Source: Adiantum capillus-veneris
Taxonomy: Eukaryota; Streptophyta; Polypodiopsida; Polypodiales; Pteridaceae
DNA: 64,000 nt
Reading direction: 5' to 3'
NCBI GenBank assembly: GCA_014529385.2
Contig: CM043953.1
Location: forward strand, 72,607,872-72,671,871
Both the position numbers and the translations under genes were made by a program. The notes below the pieces were generated by a model that saw only the letters and a program-made list of their open reading frames with translations, made no database searches and had not been told where the DNA came from. This document shows, piece by piece, positions 1-10,407 of this stretch (positions within the stretch are counted from its first letter, which is position 1; the number at the start of each line of letters is the position of its first letter).

Positions 1-515
1 GAACGTCATCTCTTGGAGTGTATTGATTGTGGGATATGCAAAAGAGGAGCAGGGCAAAAATCTTTAGGTTGTTTTTAGCCGATGCAAATTGAGGGCCTCT
101 CTCCTAATGCAATCACATACGCGTGCATCTTGAAAGCAAGTGGCTCTATAGATGTTGGTATGGGCATAAAAATTCACGCTGATATTGTTAGTCAGGGGTT
201 GTTGAAAAAGATGTCGTGCTTGGAAATGCCTTGATTGACATGTTTGCTAAATGCGGTGCAGTGTAGAGAGCACCAGAACTTCTCAAAAAGCTTCCCGTCC
301 GGAGCTAGAATGCACCGATTGCAAGAGTTGCCCCATAGGGGGTAGTTTTTGCTAGATGCGAAACGATGGCCTCTCTCTCGATTGCGGGATTTTCTCCACA
401 AGGGCAACGCTAGAAACCTCTAGCCGTTTTCAACAGATGTGAATTGAGGGCTTGGGGATCTTCGAGAAAGATGTCGTGCTTGGCCGTGGTTTGATCAATA
501 TGTATGCCAGATGGG
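1..515 (+). pseudogene. PPR-repeat protein pseudogene (partial)
   Basis: Reading the plus strand in shifting frames gives several fragments typical of plant PLS-class pentatricopeptide repeats. One near the start is NVISWSVLIVGYAKEEQG; another around 83-230 contains LSPNAITYACILKASGS followed by a 'HADIVSQGLL' and 'ALIDMFAKCGAV' type continuation. A second, poorer copy of the 'EKDVVLG...LINMYA' pattern lies at about 460-510. Stops and frame changes interrupt every repeat (for example a stop near base 75), so no functional product is expected. Intact members of this family are organelle RNA-binding proteins that direct RNA editing or processing. The wording resembles the very expanded fern PPR families, which is an inference from memory. 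The gene runs off the left edge, so its 5' part is unseen. Confidence 0.75.
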
Positions 516-1464
516 CCGCCCCAAAGACTACGAGTTTTTGTATGTGTATGTGAGCTTACGGACGGATCATCCGGAAGATTCAACCTACCCTAAGACCACG
601 AACATCAAAACTAATGTAGGTAATGGTACGCATGATAGAAAAAGTGAATGTGGCAGTCGACATGTTGGCAAAAGTCGTGGAGGGGATGATGATGACACAA
701 CACATAATGGTGGGAAGGTGATGCAACAATGCAAGGGAATTCTGGCAACCAATCCATCCAACAATGTGCTTTATGCAGCCGACCAATAGCGAAGGTACAC
801 TTGTATTTCGTGTTTTGATTTCCTCTATGTGATCTCAAAAGTTCTTAGATTACATCATGTATACAATAAAGCAATAAATTTATATTATTTCTATTGCAAG
901 ATTTCAGATGAAGGTGACAAGGACTTGTTATGCCCAACAAAGGGACACACGGACAATACACCATGGCATGGCAACGTGGAATGATACATGTCTTTATAAA
1001 ACATCGGTAATGAGTTCTTCCTTGTACAATTATGATAGTTTTACAATAAAAAGTCCTTCCAACACTAGAGGATAAGCATAAGTCCCCCTTCAACACTGGA
1101 GGAGATACAAGTGGCGGGGGAAGGGCATGTTCCTTACGGTATCTTTATAAATGTGGAGAACAATGCCAACTCCACACCATACATATGTATGGTTTTTTTT
1201 TTGGGCACAAGCATCTCAAATGCACATAATGCATCTCGTTTCGTTTTTATTATAGTATAAAAATGTTTGCATCCATAATCTTTCATGCAAAATCTCATTT
1301 GTGGTGCGAGGTCATAGAGCTTTTGGCGAAAGCTTCGAGGAAAGATGCTCGTGAGTGGTAAAATCCACACCATATCACTTTTTTACTTCTTACCATATAC
1401 ATAGTGAAGCAATCAAGGCAAACTAGTTACCAAATTGTTGTCTTCAAGAGTGGATTTTGATTGT
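516..1464. other. Intergenic stretch without a recognisable gene
   Basis: An open frame at 511-789 on the plus strand encodes 92 residues with a G/D/K-rich middle. It matches no family I recognise, and the opposite strand is also open, so I do not call it a gene. The rest is AT-rich sequence with no RNA gene or element end that I can see. Confidence 0.5.
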
Positions 1465-1728
1465 AATAAATCCAAGCTTTTGATGTGCTGAATTCGCATC
1501 AACAAATTCATCAAATTTGCTTTGCGACAAATTTGCATTGGTGATTGTGTACATTCTGAGTCGTCTTGTTGATTTTGGTGATCATTTAATTTTACCCATA
1601 ATAAATCCATGCTTTTGATGTGCTAAATTTGCATTAGCAAATTCGTGAAATTTGCTTTGCAACAAATTTGCTTTGGTGATTGTATACATTTTGAGACGTT
1701 TTGTTGATTTTGGTGATCATTTAATTTT
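1465..1728. repeat. Two-copy tandem duplication, period 135 bp
   Basis: The block starting AATAAATCCA at 1465 is repeated starting at 1600. Both copies contain the internal words TTTTGATGTGCT, CAAATTTGCTTTGC and GATTTTGGTGATCATTTAAT in the same order. The copies differ by scattered substitutions, so this is an old local duplication. No coding role is apparent. Confidence 0.85.
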
Positions 1729-2254
1729 GGCTGTGTGTAAGCATACCTGCCATTTTGTTGTCCGCCATATTGCTAGAGAAGTTGGCGATCATAAGTGTGT
1801 AATGTGTTGCACCGTTTAGGTGCCTGCTATATTTAAGTGGCTACCAACTCCACATCGAAGTACTACAGACTGCCCTGCAACATATCAATGGCGGAAGCTC
1901 ATATGGCTATGTGTAATATAAAGTATCTTAGACGTGGACAACGTGTGCTATAGAAAAAAGCATTGCAAATTGATGTTGTATGATACATAAGAGGAAAATT
2001 GATACAAAAATGGGTATATAAGAGGGCCAGACTCTTTGTGAAAGAGCACGCAGGAGCAAGAGAGCTCACACATGCACGTGTACGTCACCTATAAGCCTCT
2101 AATGCCATCTTCTACAACCTTCATCAAGGAAGAGCGATTGAAGAATGGTGGGTTCTATTGTTGGTGATGGATCTTATGAGGGCTACAATCTACCATCTGT
2201 CTATAAATCAATGTGCTTCCTTTGTACCTTGTGTATGGGTGGGGGAAGCCGCAC
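1729..2254. other. Intergenic stretch downstream of the DnaJ gene
   Basis: No gene is recognised. Because the DnaJ gene is on the minus strand and ends at 2255, its 3' UTR and polyadenylation signals should lie in the upper part of this stretch. No single polyadenylation signal stands out. Confidence 0.4.
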
Positions 2255-2884
2255 TTAGCACCAGCATTGATCAGTCTCCCAATTGCGCCCAAGTTTGGTA
2301 TGCATCGGCCGGGGCTGCATATTATTATAAGCTGCTTTGGAGAAGGCTGGCGAAGCGGCTGCAGTTCGAGCTGATGAGGATGTAGACGTGTAATTAGAGC
2401 TCCTCATATTCGCGGCCTGAACGGCCTTGATGGCGATGAGGCTTTGCTTCACGTCGTAAGCCGCCCTTGCGCTGGGATCGCTGAGCACAGCATACGCCGC
2501 TTGCACCTCACAGAAGAGCTTGGTCTTCTCCTCTTTCTTCTCTGCAGCAGCACGGTCCGGATGCAGCTCCATCGCCAGCCTGCGGTATGCTGCCTTGATC
2601 TGCTCCCCATTTGCTCCCGCAGGAACCTGCAACACTTCATACAGGCTGCTGCATCGATCGCGAGGCCATTCTGGCACCGTCCATGGCCCCTTGCAGCTCC
2701 TGCTGCTGCTGGTTGTAGAGCGGAAATCTTGTCCTGCAGGCGCGCCTGGCGTTCTACTGCGGTAATCTGAAGATAATGGCGGAGCGCCATTATTGTCGGC
2801 ACGATTTCTGGATGCAGAATTTGCAGCACAGAAGGAATGTGCAGATGCAAAGCGGAAGAGGCGCGCCGAGGTAACAGAAGTCAT
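2255..2884 (-). CDS. Small J-domain protein, plastid DnaJ 11-like
   Basis: This single-exon frame encodes about 209 residues if it starts at the ATG at 2884. An 11-codon extension to 2917 would need a GTG start and is rejected. The first ~30 residues are rich in Ser, Ala and Arg with no acidic residue before about position 30, as in a chloroplast transit peptide. A J-domain spans about residues 80-144, starting SLYEVLQVPAGA and containing the HPD tripeptide (about 108-110) that stimulates Hsp70 ATPase. No G/F-rich or zinc-finger region follows, so it is a type III (DnaJC) co-chaperone. The C-terminus ends GRNWETDQCWC; as I recall, a WETDQCW tail is conserved in plant 'DnaJ 11, chloroplastic' proteins. 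The expected role is recruiting plastid Hsp70 to clients. A TATA box lies upstream and the reading frame is intact. Confidence 0.88.
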   Translation of the reverse strand: MTSVTSARLFRFASAHSFCAANSASRNRADNNGAPPLSSDYRSRTPGAPAGQDFRSTTSSSRSCKGPWTVPEWPRDRCSSLYEVLQVPAGANGEQIKAAYRRLAMELHPDRAAAEKKEEKTKLFCEVQAAYAVLSDPSARAAYDVKQSLIAIKAVQAANMRSSNYTSTSSSARTAAASPAFSKAAYNNMQPRPMHTKLGRNWETDQCWC

Positions 2885-3066
2885 TAGAGTGTGAAGGAGG
2901 AAACTGATTAGGGACACAGTTGCAGTGAAAGCTTGATTAAAGAGGCGCTAATCACACTTGCAGTGTATCAAAGAAGGCAGGGTGAGTGTAATTAATGACA
3001 AGTGCTGCGTAATCAAGGAAAATGCGACTCTGAATGGTGGATGGGGAGGGCGACGTAAATGGCGCC

Positions 3067-3074
3067 CTTTTATA
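3067..3074 (-). promoter_or_regulatory. TATA box of the DnaJ-like gene
   Basis: On the minus strand the sequence reads TCAAATATAAAAGGGCG, containing a canonical TATAAAAG. It lies about 185 bases upstream of the ATG at 2884. With the usual 25-35 base spacing, transcription would start near 3035-3045 and give a 5' UTR of roughly 150 bases. Confidence 0.6.
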
Positions 3075-3380
3075 TTTGACATGCTTGCAGCGAGTCCTAA
3101 ACCATGGCCGCACACGGAAACCATCTAAGCCCCAACGTCATCTAGAAACGTCATCTAGAAAGTCAAGTTTGTGCCTAAACTAATCAAGAAATCTCCTTGA
3201 CAACAGTACTCATTGCCGGGCACTAGGTCTCTCATGCAGCTTTACAACCAAGCTTTGTTTGGGCCTTGGAAGGTACTCTTGTGATGTCTTGAGTTCACAT
3301 AGCTTTACAATTAAGCTTAGCTGGCCTTGCACTCCACTCACATCATGAGAACATGGGCCCAGAATGTCTAATCCTCCCCT

Positions 3381-3402
3381 CCCCCCCCCCCCCCCCCCCC
3401 CC
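3381..3402. repeat. Poly-C run abutting a foldback element
   Basis: An uninterrupted run of 22 C, preceded by further C-rich sequence, directly touches the left arm of the foldback element at 3404. It has G-quadruplex potential on the minus strand. Its length may be unreliable in sequencing. Confidence 0.8.
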
Positions 3403-3403
3403 A

Positions 3404-3797
3404 ACTAAGTGACATAGACATGGAAGGGTGGGATCTACGGGCGGGGGATTGTGGGCCGTAGATTTGGGTGGCGGCGCTAAAAGTAATCTAGGGTACCCTA
3501 GATTACTTTTGGTTGTCGGTGTTTTGTATATGTGTTTTAAATAAATTAAGCCCCCCCACATTTAAGAAAGCACGCATCGCAAAGTGGTTAGGGCATGCGC
3601 CTCTCATGGGTGAGGTTACAAGTTCAAACCCCACGCCCGCAAAATGGTGTACCTTAGATTACTTTCGAAACACGGGACCCTAGATTACTTTTTACCTTAG
3701 ATTACAAAAGTAATCTAGGGTACCCGCATTCCAGATCTACGGCCCACAATCCCCCCGTCGACGTAGATCCCACCCTTCCATGTCCATGTCACTTAGT
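3404..3797. mobile_element. Foldback/MITE-like element with long inverted arms
   Basis: The left arm starts ACTAAGTGACATAGACATGG and continues through GGAAGGGTGGGATCTACG and GATTGTGGGCCGTAGAT. The right arm, ending at 3797, is its reverse complement with a few mismatches and small indels over about 60 bases. Both arms then run inward into the words AAAAGTAATCTAGGGTACC and related copies of AGTAATCTA. There is no transposase frame, so it is non-autonomous. I could not identify a target-site duplication because the left edge lies in the C run. The centre contains a tRNA-like segment. Confidence 0.75.
3570..3640 (+). other. tRNA-like segment (SINE head or decayed tRNA)
   Basis: Within the foldback element, GCAAAGTGGTTAGGGCA resembles a box A (TRGCNNAGTGG-type) and AAGTTCAAACCCC resembles a box B (GGTTCGANNCC). 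They are spaced about as in a tRNA gene, with CTCATGG at the anticodon-loop position (CAT anticodon). The acceptor and anticodon stems pair poorly and A residues follow the 3' end. A tRNA-derived SINE promoter or a decayed tRNA fits better than a working tRNA gene. Confidence 0.5.
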
Positions 3798-6201
3798 CCC
3801 AAGGCACGCCCCCCTCCCTCGAAAAAAAAAAACACCACAAATAAGTGCGCTTTACTTTTTTACTCTTCACCTTGGCCAAATAGACCACATTTCCATAGCT
3901 TTTCGTACCCTTTTATCTAATCCTCGGATGCAAAATATCCAAGAATTTTGACACTTTGAAATATTGGTTGCCTTCAAAACCAGTGGCAACTTCCAATTGT
4001 CTCCGAAATAGCTCTATGGAAACTATTTTTTTTGTACTTACATCTTATTTCAATGCCTTTAGCTTCGCACATGCTTCCTCCGGAGAAAGCAACTTTCAAA
4101 ACTTTCCCATAAATTGAGTTCACAATCCCTTCCATGTACTTTGATAATCGCCCTTTAGACCATCAAGCTAGACCTTTGCTTGTCTTCACATTATTAGCGG
4201 CACCTTCTGTAACTTCTCCTTGTCTATTGTTATGGACATTGACAACATCCATAGCTTGAAATCTGCTACCCAATAATCTTTAGGATCTTCAACTCCTATG
4301 AAAATTGGACCAATGCTTGGCACCATCATCTTCATCAACTCTTGATCTGAACACCAAGCAATTCACAAACAACCCTTCGTCTTCAAAACCTAATATTTTC
4401 AACCAAGGAGCTTCTCAGTGGGAGCACCAGAAGATGGAAGGGGGGAAAGGGGAAACACACCCGACAACACACACATGCCTCTCTAGTATAGCTCAAGTGG
4501 AATCACAACACTCAAATCCGCTTAAAAAACACATCGAACAACAAAAATTGACAGCAACACTTTGATTGCACACTCTTGAGCACACAATCACACACAAAAG
4601 CACCGCTGACTGCATTCCATTCATATCACCTCTGTGTGTGTGCACGCGCACACCAATTGGCTCAAGGGGCTCACACATGCATACACACGCCAACATCGTA
4701 CCTTGCACAAAAGAAGAGAAAAGAAAAGGGGATGGAGCTAGGAAGACGATGCCAGAGAAGATGAAATCAAAGCTTGCTTTGTTCCAATGTGATGGGGCTA
4801 TAGTGGAGCATACAAAAAAAAGGCTCCCGTAGAGCTCTCTCTCCATCTCTATTCTACATGTAGCCCCAAAATATAGCAAAGTATGAAAACTAAATATCGC
4901 CCAATCGGTGTTGAAAACACGTTTAAAAGAAATTTTATTGAATAGCACTATTAGGTATCCCTCATGCAGTAGAGTTGGTCTCTTACCCACTTTCCTCTCT
5001 ATCAGTGGCCACGTGGTCGCAAGCTACCCAATGCCCCTTGCATGATTGAAGAGGCATTTCACACAAAACCCTTTTTTCCAAGCATCAAATGTGTGCCTAT
5101 ACTTCAAAGCCAAAACACTATATACCTTTCTAAAATGAACTTTGGATAATTATGGTGATTACGACTAGCTTTAGGGGTGGTTCACATTGCTAATACTTAC
5201 CCTACTTCTCATGCAAAATGTCATGAGATGTCCAAAACATCAAATCAACACTTTTTTTTCACACCAACTTAGTGAATACTCCTTTCTCACCCAAGAGCCT
5301 AAGAGACTATCCCACCGGTCCAAAATTTAACATATAGGTCTCAGGTTGATACCTTAGTATCCCCAAATCTTGCAACATAGATAACCAAACCAATAGACAC
5401 GTACGTGTGAATCGCCAGCTATGTGTGAGAAGAAGGATCACTCTAGAATTAATTAGATAATGACTATGAGAGAATGTTTCACTAGCTTAAGCAACTACCA
5501 AACGATTTTACACGCTATGTTCTAATCCTATCACAAAATTAGCAAGAACCTCACATTAATGTCAATACGAGGGACATATATACCTGAACAGGGCATGGAG
5601 GAAACAAGAACTTGGACGGCCCTTGAAAAACAATATCAATGCAAGCTACAATCAAACACCCACTCTCAAATGATCCCAAAATCATCAGAGGCTAGACTAT
5701 AGCTGCGAGTCAATCTCTATCGTTTCATTTGCAAAATGATACCCAAATACAACCAGTTTTGTAAGGATGATAATCCCAACTAGGACAACCAATCATGTGG
5801 TCTCAAATTCACCAAGTAACATGCAATTACAAAAAGGATACTAGACTTTATCCCTAAATTTAGCAGGTCAAATTGACATTAAGGTATCTTCTCGATATAC
5901 TATGGCTTAATAATGTTGATCTCTACCTAATGCATCTGAGAGTTTTTGAAATGCATGCCTAAAGTATGAGATATGATGACAAATAGCTTGTAGGGAGTCT
6001 CAAACCAGCTTGATAAATAGTGCAAAAGATTTACATCAATGTGTAGGGCCTTCACTCGACAACACGTAACAATGCTTGTAATCAAAATGCAATAATGTAT
6101 GAGAGCGAAATGGGAAAATAAAGCCCAAAAATACATGTAGTCCACTACCTACACTCAACAAAGGTTATCTCATTAATAACTTATGTAAACAGGTTACAAA
6201 A
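3798..6201. other. Long stretch without recognisable genes
   Basis: The sequence is AT-rich with many short frames open on both strands. The longest (4493-4990 minus, 165 codons) lies opposite a CA/CAC-rich stretch and matches no family I recognise. I see no RNA gene, element terminus or tandem repeat of note here. Confidence 0.5.
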
Positions 6202-6630
6202 ATGACCTTTGTACTTGGGCCAAGTTTTAGGCTTCGATCGTTGGCCCAAAATGGCTTAAGACTTTTCACAATTAGTGATAGTGATAAATACAAATTGGAA
6301 GCTAGTAGCCCTGACTTAATGACAATGGCCGATAATTACATCCAAAATTTAAAAAGAGCAAGTCAAGATAACAAACTCAAGAGGTTAAGATCATATATTA
6401 ATGGGGAAATTACAAAGTATGGAAACATTAATCTTTAATGGACGGCTCCACCACTGATTGCATTCCACAAAATAGCTCAGATGGAGAAGAGTGGAAGTAC
6501 CTCAAACAAAGTCACCTACATCAGCCTGATAGATGGTGTGTTAAAAGTGAACAAATTTGATAAGGTTCTTGCCACCCTAACTCAAACAAAGGCTTGTCAT
6601 ATTGCAAACAAAGGTGGGCATGGGAGGTAG
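6202..6630 (+). pseudogene. Possible P-class PPR-like fragment
   Basis: One plus-strand frame runs from an ATG at 6202 through a single in-frame TAA at 6436-6438 to a TAG at 6628. After the TAA it reads QMEKSGSTSNKVTYISLID followed by GVLKVNKFDK, which resembles the 'M...G..P..VTYTSLIDGL.K.G..DEA' pattern of P-class PPR repeats. The upstream 78 codons match nothing I know. Only one repeat is visible, so the assignment is weak, and the stop indicates decay if it is real. Confidence 0.3.
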
Positions 6631-8384
6631 TGGCAGACATGCAAAAAGAGATTAAGCCTAAAGTGAAGTGGGAGGAGTAAATTCGGTTATAAATGGTGTA
6701 GAGATGAAGACATTGAAGGGAAATTTGAAGGTACAATGTATGGTATGGGATGCACAATGTTAGCCGGGTTACTGCATGTTTTGGATTAGAATGGTGAATC
6801 CTTTAGAGTAGTGGATGCTATACTAATTATTACAGAAAGAATTTTGAGCCGTGGAACCTACTATGTTGGCTAAAAGATGCATGTGAAAGGGAAACTTGTG
6901 AAGTTTGATGCAAAAAATAGGGAATCAAGTGTGTGGGTTGTGAGCATGCAAGTGGAATTTTGTAAGGATGCAATGTGTTGTTGAAACATGTAATTGTGTT
7001 GAGTGATGTACGTAGTACAATGAGAGAGTCTAGGTTGAGAGCTTGCTATATAAAAAGGGTTCATACATTTTGTTTGCTATGAAAACTTGGTATGGGGGAA
7101 TCAAATGTCAAGAGGAATAAATGGTGCATACAATGAAGGAAAAGGAAACAACTATGACATGGAGTCCATAACAACAAGAAGTTGAGTCAAATGGCATCAG
7201 CTTAAAGGTATGACTTGAGTTGCATTTGGAGCTAGCACATGGATAGTTGAGCTTTGTTGTAAGTAGGTCAGCCCCCCACTCTTATGCGTGCATGTGTGTA
7301 TGCATGCACACACGCAATGAATACAATAGTCGATGACTTGGGGGAGGAGGTTAGCACCTTTGCTTGATGCATGGAGGTATCCAACATTTAGCAATTTTTC
7401 AAGCACTTTAATGTAGAGTATAGAAGTGCCTCTTTAGAGTGGGTTTTTTATAATTTTGAAATAGGAATTGCTTAAATCTTTAAAAACTTTCAATATTGAT
7501 TTTGAAAAAATCTCTTTGAAAAGACAAATCCAAATTTATATCTTGGAGAGCTCTATAATTACCATTTTTCTTTGGTTAGATGCACTTGAATTGGACCACC
7601 TATATAGAGTAGAAAGTCTTTTGACTTCCCATTGCCAAAAGGCTTTTCATTTTTTTTTGGGACAACTCACAGTATGTGAGTGATTTGAACTAAAACCAAA
7701 AAATTACTTGTTGGCTTGTCGACCCTAGCTCTCTCTGCTTCTTGATAGCCCTGGTGGCACTGCATGAGTCGCGAGTGCTCCGGGTGGGTTTTCCACGGGT
7801 TGAGGCCGTGGAGGCGGGTTGGGGTGATGCTGTAGGTGGTAGATTGGCCAGCATAGGGATTGGATTTTCTTTGTAGTAGAGAGTCGAAGATCACTCTGGA
7901 GGGGAACATTTGACGGATTGTCGTGGCTTGAAAACCCAGTAGTTTTTTGGCTATGAGGCTGGGTAGCCACCCGCTTCTCTTCACGGGGAGAAACTAGCAC
8001 GCCAGGACGTGGTCTGGTTGTGTTGCATGGGGGTGAAAGGGGCACAAGATTCTCTGATGATGGCAGGGAGTGTGTGGTGGAAACCCTTTCCTTTCCTTGA
8101 TTTTGTGGTCCTTGTCGAAGTGCTGGGTTCTATGGATTGGTGCATGGCCTTTGTGGTGCTGTCTGGTCATGATAATTTTCATGGTGTGCTGCACCATTGA
8201 ATCTGTTGTGCTGCTACGATCGACGGGAGTTGGAGTCGTGGCAGGGTCCTTCCCTAGATGGAAACGATTGTAGCAGTCAAGTTTTTCTAAGAAGGCGCTC
8301 GGATCGCCTCAATAGCCCGTTGATTTGATCCTTCTACGGCTTAACTATGGCTCCATCCCGGCGGTTGGTGTTTGTCGGAGCCTG
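6631..8384. other. Non-coding stretch, right half resembling a retroelement 3' region
   Basis: No gene is recognised. From about 7720 the composition changes to GT-rich plus-strand text that runs without a break into the inverted duplication at 8385. A similar style of sequence recurs near 22500-22920, sharing words such as GGTGATGGAG before a run of C. This could be a LINE or other retroelement 3' UTR, but no polymerase domain is present. Confidence 0.35.
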
Positions 8385-8848
8385 GTATGGTGATGGAGCT
8401 CATGGCTCCCCCCTTATTCGGCGTTATGTTCTGCTCATCTCGATAAGCGATCTTTGATTTGTGGTTGTAACATGATGGTTACTTTGTTTGGATTGTATCT
8501 TGGGCGAGGACTCCCTGTACTGCCCTGTTGTTTTGTTGAGTATGTTGATGTATTCCATGGCTCGGTATGAGCATGGATGGTATTGTAAATTTTTGGTTTT
8601 AAGTCAATTTGTGAGTTTTGAAAAAGAAAAAACTAAAAAATTACATTACCATTTATGCTTATATCGAGCCATGAATTCATCAACATACCCAACAAAACAA
8701 GATGTTCAGGGCTTTAGGGAGCCCTTACCCAAGATACAACCCATACAAAGTAACCATCATATTACAACCACCTATCAGAGACTGCTCACCAAGAAGAGCA
8801 GAACATAACGCCGAATAAGGGGGGATTTGCGAGCTCCATCACCATACG
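8385..8848. repeat. Long imperfect inverted repeat, ~220-bp arms
   Basis: The left arm (about 8385-8610) contains GGTATGGTGATGGAGCTC, TTATTCGGCGTTATGTTCTG and GATGGTTACTTTGT. The right arm (about 8636-8848) contains the reverse complements of all three in mirrored order. Only a short A/T-rich spacer separates the arms. Identity by eye is about 80%, with small indels. A transcript through it could form a long double-stranded RNA. Confidence 0.8.
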
Positions 8849-8851
8849 GGG

Positions 8852-8854
<3 letters not shown>

Positions 8855-8916
<62 letters not shown>
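8855..8916. repeat. (AG)n microsatellite
   Basis: An uninterrupted AG dinucleotide run of about 31 units lies just outside the 5' LTR that begins at 8939. Confidence 0.95.
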
Positions 8917-8918
<2 letters not shown>

Positions 8919-8938
8919 AAATTAGATTAGATAAGTAA

Positions 8939-9091
8939 TGTCATGCCAAGGGTAGGACTAGACGGGAACGGCCCGGGCAATGTGCCGGACACACATGCAG
9001 TAAAGGGGTCTATATATGGAAGAGGGCCAGGGGCCTATATATAGGATGGTTGGGAGGTTATTCGCATGTCTGTCTACCCGCTGGTCTAACA
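8939..9091 (+). repeat. 5' LTR of the LARD-like element
   Basis: It is 153 bp, begins TG and ends CA, and contains a CTATATATAGG palindrome usable as a TATA box about 60 bases from the end. It is preceded by AGTAA, matching the duplication after the 3' LTR. Confidence 0.93.
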
Positions 9092-9092
9092 T

Positions 9093-9104
9093 TGGTATCA
9101 GAGC
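9093..9104 (+). promoter_or_regulatory. Primer-binding site (tRNA-iMet)
   Basis: TGGTATCAGAGC lies one base after the 5' LTR and matches the standard plant initiator-tRNA-Met complementary primer site for minus-strand DNA synthesis. Confidence 0.93.
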
Positions 9105-9174
9105 AAGGTGGAGAGGAGGGGGCAGCAAGGAGCTATGGAGGAGGGAAGCATGGCGTTCTCTTTGGAAGCATGGC

Positions 9175-9176
<2 letters not shown>

Positions 9177-9249
<73 letters not shown>
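9177..9249. repeat. (TC)n microsatellite inside the LARD leader
   Basis: About 36 TC units lie in the internal leader, roughly 85 bases after the 5' LTR. Together with the (AG)n run before the LTR it brackets the LTR with complementary purine/pyrimidine runs. Confidence 0.95.
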
Positions 9250-9252
<3 letters not shown>

Positions 9253-10167
9253 CATGGAGGAGACGAATTCGGTGAAGGAATCGGTGAAGGAATCATGGAG
9301 AAAGGTCGTGGCCCTCATGCTTCTTTGCATGGATTTGCATGAGTTTGCATGCGGTGCCATGGAGAAGTGGAGGAGAAGCCGAAACTATCGAGCGTGTGAA
9401 GGGAAGCTAAGCCGGGAAAGGGGCCGTGGTCGGACCTGCGTCAAATCGGTCGAGGTTAGGCTCAGTTGGAGCGCCTTGGCGAGGAGGTGAAGTTCCGACC
9501 CTGCAGCAGGCCCAAATTCCGCCCACAAGGCAAGCTATAGAAAGATTTTCCCCAGCGCACGCGGCCGAAGTTGTTTGCAGACAGAGCTCATTACTTTTTT
9601 CTTTTTTAGGGCTCTCTTTTTGGTCCGTCCACACTCAGCCAAATTTGGTGCCCTTCACAAGGTCCTGTGCATACGCAGCTAGTGCCGACACTCTTCGGAG
9701 GTTGTTCCGGCTTTCCTCTTCGATTTGGTATGCTTCATCAACACAACTTGCGGTTGATTGTGCCCATTTCCGCAGTCCGCCTCTGCTGCGACACAGCTTT
9801 TGAAAGTTTCGGCATGACGACAAGCCATCGATTGGTCACCTTTCACCGTTTTTGTGCTTGCATACGATGCCAATTGCATCGGCCGACTCTGAAATTTGAT
9901 TTGCATGTTTCAACTTCTCGACGACTGCAGATTTTGAGGACACGTTTCAAAGATTTACTGGTGTTTTGCATACGACGCAAACAAGCTTATCGGCCGCTCG
10001 AATTTGCTCGGTGACTTCAAGTGATTCATCGACTGCCGATTCGATTCTTCTTTTCAAGCTATTCTTGGTTGATTCAACACCGGCGTTCTTACGAAGAACA
10101 AGGAAGCCAGGATTACGTGCAATAAGGTACGAGTTGGTGTTTATTTTCCCTCTCTTTGCATTAACAC

Positions 10168-10407
10168 GTGTTTACCAGGGCCAGTGAGAATGTACCACCT
10201 TCCCACACGTTTGATTTTGAGCAAGTCCCTCAAAATCCGGTAGCTACGAACGTTGCCGATACTAGCATGCATGATACCGATGATCTAGGAGATCATGGTC
10301 TTTTTGATTTAGCCGCTTTCAAGACTTTGGAACAACGCCAAAGTTTACTTGAAAGTAACTTTAATGCCTTAAATGCAAATGTTACCCATCTCACGGAATT
10401 AATCTGA
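10168..10407 (+). other. Short open frame in the LARD interior, possible gag relic
   Basis: A frame of 79 codons opens with GTG and ends with a TGA; it contains no early ATG. Its C-terminal third (FKTLEQRQSLLESNFNALN) is heptad-like and could be a short coiled coil such as those at the start of some gypsy gag proteins. No capsid or zinc-knuckle motif follows. I list it as the only interior frame with protein-like composition; expression is not supported. Confidence 0.2.

Noticed and set aside
2444-2850. Frames of 81-133 codons overlapping the DnaJ gene on both strands
   Set aside because: They lie over the GC-rich J-domain gene in other frames, have no domain of their own, and the minus frame with the HPD motif explains the region.
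2885-2917. N-terminal extension of the DnaJ-like protein
   Set aside because: The extended start codon is GTG (CAC on the plus strand). The first ATG in frame is at 2884 and gives a normal transit-peptide-like start.
3570-3640. Functional tRNA-Met gene
   Set aside because: Acceptor and anticodon stems pair poorly and the segment lies within a repeat element.
4493-4990. 165-codon minus frame
   Set aside because: Cys/Phe/Val-rich text with no domain, opposite a CA-rich stretch with other open frames; no supporting feature.
9016-9490. Plus frames with long Ser-Leu repeats
   Set aside because: They are translations of the (TC)n microsatellite in the LARD leader, not protein genes.
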